DNA of 64,000 nucleotides from Sphaerisporangium album. GTDB lineage: Bacteria > Actinomycetota > Actinomycetes > Streptosporangiales > Streptosporangiaceae. A program made the translations under genes and the position numbers. The DNA is taken from the NCBI RefSeq assembly GCF_003323745.1, contig NZ_QOIL01000012.1, forward strand, positions 124,001 through 188,000. The letters run 5' to 3'. How positions within the stretch are numbered: the stretch's first letter is position 1; every line of letters starts with the position of its first letter. Shown here one piece after another: positions 57,692-64,000 of the stretch. Below the pieces are notes generated by a model. It worked only from the letters and a program-made list of their open reading frames with translations. It was not told where the DNA came from and ran no database searches.

Positions 57692-57943
57692 GACCTGGCA
57701 GGCTACCGCCTAACCCGACCCCGGCCCCTCCGTTCGCGCCCCTGTGCCCGGCCGGGCCCCGTCAACTGGATCGGCCGGCTTCCACAGGCACGCCCCCGGC
57801 AGACCGCACTCCGGGATGCGACACCGTCTCGGCAGGCGGCACTCCTGGGGGTGGCTAGGGTTTCCAGGAGCGAGGGCATCGAGACGTCCGCGGACGTCTC
57901 ACCAGGTCCACAGACGTCTGCAGGGGTGGAAGCGAGGTTTCCG

Positions 57944-60304
57944 GTGGGCATGCGAGGAACCGTCCGGGCTGCCGTGGCCCTCGCGTTGGGCGTGCTCGCC
58001 ATCCTCGGCTGCCTCATCGGTCCGGCCCTGGCCGCGACGGGCGGCGCGAGCCCCGCGGGCTTGAACGCCGCGGATCGATCGGGCACCCTCTCCGCCGCGG
58101 GCTCTGTCTCCGGCACCACTGGCGCCGGGCGTGTCGTGGTGATCGGCGTACCCGGGCTGCGGTGGGCCGATCTGAGCGCGGAGGGGACGCCCAACCTCTG
58201 GGCGCTGGTGGGCCGGGGGGCGTCGGCGTCGATGTCGATCCGCGCCTACCCCCGGCCGGATCGCGCGAGCACCTGCCCCGTCGCCGGATGGCTGACCGTG
58301 TCGGCGGGCCGGCGAGCCGGGTCGGCGGCGCTGGAATGCGCGCTTCCGCCCGTTCCCGTGGGTTCCGGGGACGGCGGACCGGCGACCGTCCCGGGCTGGG
58401 CCGACCTGAGGTCCTTCAACGCCGCCACGTCCTACCGCGCCGCGCTCGGCACGCTCGGGCAGGCAGTACGAGACGCGGGCGGCACGGTGGCCGCCGTGGG
58501 CCCGGGAGCCGCCCTCGCCGCCGCCGACAGATCCGGAAACATCCAGAAATACGCGGACACCATCACCAAACTGGGCGACCTGAGCCGGTACTCCCTCGTC
58601 ATCACCGACATCGACGACCTCGCCCAAGCCTGGCAAAACCCCACGGCGACCCGACCGGCATCCCGGCCCGGCGACCCGGCCCCGGGCACCACCACAACCC
58701 CGCCGGCGGAGCTTGAATCGCGGAATGAGGCGCCGCCGCAGGGGGACCTTGTCGATCCCGCGCGGGCGGCGGCGCTGGCGGGTGTCGATCGGCGGGTCGG
58801 GGAGGTTCTGCGGCTCGTGCCGGCCGGAGCCACCACGCTTGTCGCGGGGCTGTCGGATGTGTCGGCGGCCGCCCACCTGCACGTGGCCCTCGCCGCCGGG
58901 CCGTCGCCGGCCGGGCGTCCGTACGAGCCGGGGCACCTGACCGCGTCCTCCACCCGCCAGGACGGTCTGGTCACCATCACCGACCTGACGACGACGGTGC
59001 TGGACACGCTCGGCGTGCCGGTGCCCACCGGGACGGTGGGGCGGCCATGGCTGCCGGGCGGGCCGGCCCCGGCTTCGATCCACGAGACCGTCAGGGAGCT
59101 GGCCGACGCCGACCTCGCCAGCCGCGTCCTCGTCGAGGTGCGCGGGCCGTTCTTCGCGGTGTTCGTGGCCGTCCAGTTGCTCTTCTACGGCCTCGCCGCG
59201 CTCGCGGTCCGCCGCCGCAAGGGCGGCGCGCGCGTGCTCGCCGCCACCCGGGTCATGGCCGTCGCCAGTGGCGCCGTCGCGGTGTCCACGTTCCTGGCGC
59301 AGCTCGTCCCCTGGTGGAACCTCGGCCACCCGATGGCGGCGCTCATCGTCACGATCATGTGCCTGGCGGGGCTGCTCGCGGCCCTGGCGTTCGCCGGGCC
59401 CTGGCGCTCGCACGTGCTCGGCCCGCTCACGGTCGTCGCGGGCGTCACCTCGCTCGCCCTGCTCTTCGACGTGCTGACCGGCTCGCGCCTCCAGGTCAAC
59501 GCCGTCACCGGGTACGAACCGGTCACCGGCGGCCGGTTCTACGGCTTCAGCAACATCGCCTTCGCCGTGTACGCGACCGGCACGATCCTCGCCCTGGCCG
59601 GGGTCGCGCAGGCGCTGGTCGACCGCGGGCGGCGAAGGCTCGCCCTCGTCGTGTGCCTGGCGTACGGGCTGCCGGCGATCTTCGCGGACGGGTGGCCGAG
59701 CTGGGGGGCCGACTTCGGCGGCGTGCCCGCGTTCGTCCTCGGGTTCGCGGTCTTCATGATGCTGCTCTCGGGCCGCCGGATCACCTTCAGCAGGCTCGTG
59801 GTCGTCGGCGTGGCCGGGGTGGCGCTGATCGCCGTGATCGCGTTCGCCGACCGGCTTCGGCCCGCCGAGCAGCGCACGCACCTCGGCGCGTTCGCCCAGC
59901 AGGTGGTCGACGGCGAGGCCCTGCCGGTGGTCGGCCGCAAACTGGGCGCGATGCTCGGCATCACGATCGGCAACTGGCAGCTCTCGCTGCTGTCGCTGGT
60001 CGCCCTGGCGTTCCTCTACTTCGTCCTCGCCCGCCCTTCGCGGTGGGGCGCCTCGGCGCTGAGCCTGGCCTACGAGCGGGCTCCCGCGCTGCACGCCGGG
60101 CTGTTCGGAACTCTGACCGCCGCGCTCGCCGGGTTCCTGCTCAACGACTCCGGCATCGCGATCCCCGCCATGGCGCTGACCGTCGCGGTCCCGCTCACGC
60201 TCGCGGCGTCCGTGCGCGCCGTGCTGCTCGCACAGCCCACCACACCAGGGCGGCCGTCAGCGTCAGCAGAAGCCACGGCACCACCTGGCCCCTCCACACG
60301 GTGA
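57944..60304 (+). CDS. Membrane protein with alkaline-phosphatase-like extracellular domain
   Basis: A 786-aa protein. A signal anchor (AVALALGVLAILGCLIGPAL) precedes an extracellular domain of about 380 residues resembling the alkaline phosphatase fold (VVVIGVPGLRWADLSAEGTP; TTLVAGLSDVSAAAHLHVAL). At least ten membrane helices follow, with the conserved loop GSRLQVNAVTGYEPVTGGRF then YGFSNIAFAVYATGT. Such proteins occur near mannosyltransferases in actinomycetes; a role in cell-envelope modification is inferred. GTG 57944 fits the ribosome site GAGG better than ATG 57950. The last 110 bp overlap the convergent mannosyltransferase. Confidence 0.85.
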   Translation: MGMRGTVRAAVALALGVLAILGCLIGPALAATGGASPAGLNAADRSGTLSAAGSVSGTTGAGRVVVIGVPGLRWADLSAEGTPNLWALVGRGASASMSIRAYPRPDRASTCPVAGWLTVSAGRRAGSAALECALPPVPVGSGDGGPATVPGWADLRSFNAATSYRAALGTLGQAVRDAGGTVAAVGPGAALAAADRSGNIQKYADTITKLGDLSRYSLVITDIDDLAQAWQNPTATRPASRPGDPAPGTTTTPPAELESRNEAPPQGDLVDPARAAALAGVDRRVGEVLRLVPAGATTLVAGLSDVSAAAHLHVALAAGPSPAGRPYEPGHLTASSTRQDGLVTITDLTTTVLDTLGVPVPTGTVGRPWLPGGPAPASIHETVRELADADLASRVLVEVRGPFFAVFVAVQLLFYGLAALAVRRRKGGARVLAATRVMAVASGAVAVSTFLAQLVPWWNLGHPMAALIVTIMCLAGLLAALAFAGPWRSHVLGPLTVVAGVTSLALLFDVLTGSRLQVNAVTGYEPVTGGRFYGFSNIAFAVYATGTILALAGVAQALVDRGRRRLALVVCLAYGLPAIFADGWPSWGADFGGVPAFVLGFAVFMMLLSGRRITFSRLVVVGVAGVALIAVIAFADRLRPAEQRTHLGAFAQQVVDGEALPVVGRKLGAMLGITIGNWQLSLLSLVALAFLYFVLARPSRWGASALSLAYERAPALHAGLFGTLTAALAGFLLNDSGIAIPAMALTVAVPLTLAASVRAVLLAQPTTPGRPSASAEATAPPGPSTR

Positions 60305-61820
60305 CCAGCCACTGGAGGTCGTCCGGCAGGAGCTTCTGACGGGCCGGGACGTAGGCGAGCGACAGCACGGCCAGCCGCGCGGTCATGAAGCCGTCGAGCG
60401 GGGTGGCCGTGATCATCGCCAGCAGGGCGAACCCGAGCCCGTCGTACCAGGGCAGAGCGTACGGAGTGGCCACCAGCCATGCGGCCACCACCGCCACGGC
60501 CACCCGAGCCGCCTCCTCCCGCTCCCCCCAAGGCCCGACCACGGACGCCCAGACCCCGGACGACGTTTCGGGTGACGAGGCCCCTCTGGGCGAGGTCCCG
60601 GAGATCGGGAGCCCACGGGACAGGAGGACACGGGAAAGGGTCACGGCGAGGATCGCGAGCAGGAGCAGGGACCCGGCCTGGATCCACCCGCGGTAGGCCG
60701 ACCCCTTCCCGACCACGGCCTGCAGGCCGTATTGGAGCAGCCGCCAGGGGGTGGCCAGGGAGAGGGACTTGCTGGCGTGCAGCACCTGGTCCAGTGAGTG
60801 GCGCCCGGCCAGTACGTAGGCGACCAGTACGGTCACCGTCGCCGAGCCCGCCACGATCGCGAGCCGCTTCGGAGACCCGCGCAGCAGCCAGGCGGGGCCG
60901 AGCGCCACCAGACCGGCATTGGCCTTGACCGCGATCCCCAGCCCGAGCAGCGCACCCGAGACCCACCGCGAACCCGCCCGGCCACCGACGGCGCGGAGGC
61001 GCGAGGACGTCTCGTCGAGGAGCGGCGGAGTCGAGGGGGGACGCGAGCCGAGGCCGCCGATGGTGAGGGCGCCGACCACGAAGACGACCGCCAGGGTATC
61101 GACGTGCATGCCCGCGAGCAACTGGTAGATCAGCAACGGGTTCGCCGTCCAGAGGAGGGCCGCCCGTGCCTGCCGTGCCGGGTCGTTACGGGTGTGTCTG
61201 TGGAGGAGAAGGGCCGTGGTGACGAAGGCGGCGGCGTTGAAGAGGGCCAGGACGAAGACGGTCAGCCGTACGGAGTCGCCGCCCACGAGGCTCGCCAGCG
61301 CCTGGACGGCGGTCGCCACCGGGCCGTAGACGCTCGGCTCCTCCCTCCAGGGGAGTTCCACGGAGTCCGCGATCGGATCCCCGGGCAGGTCGACGGCGCC
61401 CGTGGCATAAGGATCATGGCCGAGGGCGACCATTCGGCCGTACGCGGCGTAGTTGAGGTGGTCGGCCGAACCGGAAGGCGGCAGGAAGGCCAGCACGACG
61501 GCGGCAAGGCACCCGGCGAGAAGGAGCAAGCGCGGGTCGGGCCTCCAGCCGCGCCGGAGCGCGAGCAACCCGGCGGCGAGGCCCAGCGCCCCGAGCAGAA
61601 CGGCCGCCGCCTCCAGCCCGACCACGAGATGGCCGTCCGGACGCGCGTCCAAGGAGTACGGCGGCTGCCAGGCGGGCCCCGGCAGCCGCGGGACCACCAC
61701 GGAAGGCCCCAGCGCGCCGATGGCCACCGTCACCACGACGCTGAGCACGCCCCCGGCCACCGCGACGCGGGCCCACCACCCCCGCCCCACTCCCCAGTCC
61801 ACCGCTCGATTCCAGCACAC
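60195..61820 (-). CDS. MptB-like polyprenol-phosphomannose-dependent alpha-1,6-mannosyltransferase
   Basis: A 541-aa GT-C membrane enzyme with about 12 helices. The family motif SADHLNYAAYGRMVALGHDP then YATGAVDLPGDP lies in the first catalytic loop. Further signatures are EEPSVYGPVATAVQALASLV and LLWTANPLLIYQLLAGMHVD. MptB-like enzymes extend lipomannan cores from polyprenyl-phosphate mannose. Start GTG 61820. Its 3' end overlaps the plus-strand gene by 110 bp in antisense. Confidence 0.88.
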   Translation of the reverse strand: MCWNRAVDWGVGRGWWARVAVAGGVLSVVVTVAIGALGPSVVVPRLPGPAWQPPYSLDARPDGHLVVGLEAAAVLLGALGLAAGLLALRRGWRPDPRLLLLAGCLAAVVLAFLPPSGSADHLNYAAYGRMVALGHDPYATGAVDLPGDPIADSVELPWREEPSVYGPVATAVQALASLVGGDSVRLTVFVLALFNAAAFVTTALLLHRHTRNDPARQARAALLWTANPLLIYQLLAGMHVDTLAVVFVVGALTIGGLGSRPPSTPPLLDETSSRLRAVGGRAGSRWVSGALLGLGIAVKANAGLVALGPAWLLRGSPKRLAIVAGSATVTVLVAYVLAGRHSLDQVLHASKSLSLATPWRLLQYGLQAVVGKGSAYRGWIQAGSLLLLAILAVTLSRVLLSRGLPISGTSPRGASSPETSSGVWASVVGPWGEREEAARVAVAVVAAWLVATPYALPWYDGLGFALLAMITATPLDGFMTARLAVLSLAYVPARQKLLPDDLQWLVTVWRGQVVPWLLLTLTAALVWWAVRAARRARTPRA

Positions 61821-61860
61821 CCCAGCCCCTTCCCGAGCCGGGCACCGCGGAGGGGTGGGG

Positions 61861-62763
61861 TCAGCGGGGGGTGCGGCGGGTGGATTTGAGGTTCGTGAGC
61901 ACTGGTTCGCGGGATGCGATGGCCAGGGCGACGTCGCGGAACTGGCGGGCTCTGTGCAGCTGGGCGTGCCAGTCGGTGCCGGTCGCGCGGTGCGCCATTT
62001 CGACCTCGACCTCCTGGACGCGGAAGCCCTTGCGGATCAGGTCGATGGTCATGCCCGTCTCGACCCCGAAGCCGTACGCGAGCGGGCGGGCCGCCTCGAA
62101 GGCCGCACGGGTCAGGCAACGCTGGCCGTTGAGGGGCTGGGTGGCCTGCCAGCCGGAGGCGCGTTTGATGCCCTCGCGCGCCAGCCGGACGACGAGGCCG
62201 TGGCCGCCGAGCTTGACGCGCGTGGTGAACTTGGCGATGGTCATGTCGGCCACGCCCGCGCGTACCGGCTCGATCAGCGCCGCCGCCGCGCCGGCGGTCG
62301 CGGCGAGGTCGGCGTCCAGGAACAGCAGGTGGCGGGCCCTGTGGCCATCCCCCGAGCCACCGGCCACGCTGTCATCCGGGCCACCGGTCCGGGCGTCGTT
62401 CGGATCGGTCGACTGCTCGACGTTCGATCCGTTGCTCTGGTCGTCGGCGGGGTCGACGTTCCGGACGTCCGCAGGGGGGGTGCCGTTGGTGCGGCGAGTG
62501 GTCAGGCCGTCGAGGAGGCGTACGGCCTCGGCGCCGCTTTCCATCGCCGCCGCCTTGCCGCGGTTGCGGCTGTGCCGGACGACGTGGGCGCCCGCGGCCT
62601 TGGCCACCCGGCCGGTGTCGTCGAACGAGCCGTCGTCGACGACCACGACAAGGTCGACCCCTGGGATGGCCAGCGCGGCCCTGACGGTCGCGGCGACGCG
62701 GTCGGCTTCATCCTTGGCAGGGATGATGACCGCGGTGTCGGGCTGTGCGGATGGGTCGCTCAT
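61861..62763 (-). CDS. Family 2 glycosyltransferase
   Basis: A 300-aa cytosolic GT-A enzyme. TAVIIPAKDEADRVAATVRA and VVVDDGSFDDTGRVAKAAGA form the nucleotide-sugar site; HLLFLDADLAATAGAAAAL holds the DxD-type motif; the C-terminal part includes LNGQRCLTRAAFEAARPLAY. Between the two acidic motifs lies a hydrophilic low-complexity insert (about residues 90-148) absent from most relatives. Start ATG 62763. Follows the MptB-like gene on the same strand, so both may serve lipoglycan synthesis. Confidence 0.88.
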   Translation of the reverse strand: MSDPSAQPDTAVIIPAKDEADRVAATVRAALAIPGVDLVVVVDDGSFDDTGRVAKAAGAHVVRHSRNRGKAAAMESGAEAVRLLDGLTTRRTNGTPPADVRNVDPADDQSNGSNVEQSTDPNDARTGGPDDSVAGGSGDGHRARHLLFLDADLAATAGAAAALIEPVRAGVADMTIAKFTTRVKLGGHGLVVRLAREGIKRASGWQATQPLNGQRCLTRAAFEAARPLAYGFGVETGMTIDLIRKGFRVQEVEVEMAHRATGTDWHAQLHRARQFRDVALAIASREPVLTNLKSTRRTPR

Positions 62764-63233
62764 CGCTCCTCGTCCGGTTCGCTGCCTGTGGCGGTCGATC
62801 GAAGCTAGCCGGGATTCTCGGCCTTCGGCAACTTCGCCAAGATTCCTGCGAGCGCACGTGATCACCGCCCATGACGCTCTTGAGCGCGCGTGAGGGCGGT
62901 GGGGATGGAGCGCGCGTGACAGCCCTTCGGGATCCTTTGAGCCACGTGACGGGCGGTTCGCGCGCGTGTGGCGGCCGGTCGGGCGGCCCGGCCGGGGACG
63001 GTCGGTCGCCGGCGGCCTCGTCAGCGGCGTGTCGTGCGCGCTGGACGTCGAGCTCGGGTGTCGTGCGTGGCCGGCGTCCGGTTTCGGACAACCCGACGCT
63101 CGGCCGCCGCGCGTCGTCGGCCCAGGGCGACCCGACCGGTCCGGACGAGTCCGCCGAGGTGTCCGGCCGCCGGCCCAATTGATCGCCGTGAGGCCGGTGA
63201 TCGCCGTAAGCCCCGGGTGTCCGGGGGCGGGCG
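62764..63233. other. Intergenic region without recognised gene
   Basis: These 470 bp are GC-rich, with long open frames on both strands but no protein-like sequence. GCGCGCGTGA/GCGCGTGAG-like strings recur at about 62884, 62909 and 62960. Nothing else stands out. Confidence 0.4.
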
Positions 63234-63593
63234 TCAGCCGGGGTGTTCGGCTGTCAGGAGGTTCGCCGGGATCGTGTCGTGGACCGTGAAGACCGAGTCC
63301 AGGCCGGTGACCTGGAGGATCTTGCGGACGGCCGGGCGTGGTGAGGCGACCTCCAGGGCGCCGCCGCGTTCTCGCATGCGCTTGAGCGCGGACAGCAGGA
63401 CGTTCATGCCCGTGGAGTCGCAGAACTCCACGCCGGACATGTCTATGACGACCAGATCCGGGCCGGTTTCCAGCAGGCGGGCGAACTCCGCTTGCAGGCG
63501 CGGCGCGGTATATAGGTCGATTTCGCCGACAACCGTCAAGATGGCGTGTCCGGCATGTGATCGAGTCGAGACCTTGAGCTCCACAGCGGGCAC
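63234..63593 (-). CDS. STAS-domain anti-sigma factor antagonist
   Basis: A 119-aa single STAS domain: ILTVVGEIDLYTAPRLQAEF, then LVVIDMSGVEFCDSTGMNVL with the phosphorylatable Ser in DSTG, then RERGGALEVASPRPAVRKIL. It would bind and displace an anti-sigma kinase when unphosphorylated. No kinase is in view. Start taken as GTG 63593; GTG 63584 is possible. No clear ribosome site. Confidence 0.92.
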   Translation of the reverse strand: MPAVELKVSTRSHAGHAILTVVGEIDLYTAPRLQAEFARLLETGPDLVVIDMSGVEFCDSTGMNVLLSALKRMRERGGALEVASPRPAVRKILQVTGLDSVFTVHDTIPANLLTAEHPG

Positions 63594-63814
63594 ACTAGCG
63601 CCGCTCGGCCGCCGGGTCACGTTCTACCGCGATAACCGAAGAGTCGTCCGCCCTTTGTTCCCGGTTCCCGCCTCACGGAAACGCTGGGTACGCAAAGCTT
63701 GACGCTATGCGACACCGGCTCGGCCGGAAGGGGGGGAGGCCCGGAACCTCCGCGTCCGGTCGTCACTTCGAGGAGGAGGGGCGGGCGAGGAGTTCGACGG
63801 GCCCGACAGCGCCA

Positions 63815-64000
63815 ATGAACAGTGAGATTCCTGAAGATCCCCAACGCCAGTGCATGCGTGAACGTCTGGAGGGCATCCTCGCCCGGACCGAGAGGGCGCG
63901 CGCCTGGGGGGACGCCGCCCTGCCGCTCCGGCCGCTGGTCAACCGGGATGGATACGTCCCGATCAAGACGCGCCTTTCCGTGGACGATCTGGCACTGCTC
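63815..64000 (+). CDS. Conserved hypothetical protein, cut by window edge
   Basis: The frame from ATG 63815 runs off the window after 62 codons. It reads RERLEGILARTERARAWGDA, then ALPLRPLVNRDGYVPIKTRL and SVDDLALL. The pattern is protein-like and resembles the start of a conserved actinobacterial hypothetical. GAGGAG lies 22-30 nt upstream, so the exact start is uncertain. Confidence 0.55.
   Translation, partial: MNSEIPEDPQRQCMRERLEGILARTERARAWGDAALPLRPLVNRDGYVPIKTRLSVDDLALL

Noticed and set aside
56435-57943. Long upstream extension of the plus-strand membrane-protein frame
   Set aside because: It runs antisense through the GT87 gene; signal peptide and ribosome site place the real start at 57944-57950.
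57899-60094. A 731-codon minus-strand open frame
   Set aside because: Antisense shadow of the alkaline-phosphatase-like membrane protein; Arg/Gly/Asp-rich with no domain.

Overview
The window is high-GC DNA (mostly above 65 percent) from an actinomycete. It carries a prephenate dehydratase, seryl-tRNA synthetase, a Bpa-type proteasome activator, polyprenol-phosphomannose-dependent mannosyltransferases, a SigE-family sigma factor, an F420-type oxidoreductase and NarL-type two-component pairs. A Streptosporangiales-like genus fits best, but this is inference; no rRNA or genus marker is present. GTG and TTG starts and 4-bp ATGA or GTGA overlaps are common.

Left part (1-21,300): ordinary accessory chromosome. 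A divergent aldo/keto reductase and MmyB-type regulator are followed by an unknown 416-aa protein and a graveyard at 4,381-6,221 that holds a tyrosine-recombinase fragment and a fragment related to a phage gene found again at 27.5-28.2 kb. Next come tRNA-Arg(ACG), an S4 RNA-binding protein, two degenerate tandem-repeat patches, a histidine kinase/response regulator pair, MaoC and F420/PPOX enzymes, a HAD hydrolase, a DUF418 membrane protein, a formylglycine-generating-enzyme-like protein, a probably frameshifted membrane protein, and a divergent SulP transporter/MerR regulator pair with a clear dyad operator between them.

Mobile part (21,377-35,274): an intact tRNA-Ser(GCT) lies at 35,185-35,274 on the minus strand. 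Copies of its 3' half recur at 22,704-22,760 and, more degraded, at 21,736-21,779. I read this as two elements inserted in succession at one tRNA. Outer island A (about 1 kb left) keeps a secreted ricin-type lectin and a shredded integrase. Inner element B (12.5 kb) is a remnant prophage or satellite: excisionase-like protein, BRO/KilA-like antirepressor, replication proteins, a few tail and lysis genes, a repressor, and a two-gene cargo next to the left att. B has no capsid, portal or terminase genes. Its integrase has an in-frame stop, and its endolysin and two structural genes are frameshifted, so it looks inactive. The cargo pair (a 304-aa protein with an R-x4-H motif and an 83-aa winged-helix-like partner) is the best candidate here for an undescribed system.

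Right part (35,275-64,000): core-like chromosome. It holds a divergent YceI/MarR pair, an acyl-CoA synthetase reduced to its two ends, SigE, a Cys-rich protein with a MauE-like membrane protein, an AAA ATPase, an M15 peptidase, an orphan kinase, an I36-type inhibitor, MazG-like and NUDIX-NYN proteins, a two-gene permease operon, tRNA-Ser(TGA), an EspI-like MinD ATPase, quinone oxidoreductase, bpa, a HAD phosphatase, a cold-shock protein, serS, pheA, DUF4446, and a cluster of membrane glycosyltransferases with an alkaline-phosphatase-like membrane protein. It ends with an anti-sigma factor antagonist and a gene cut by the window edge.
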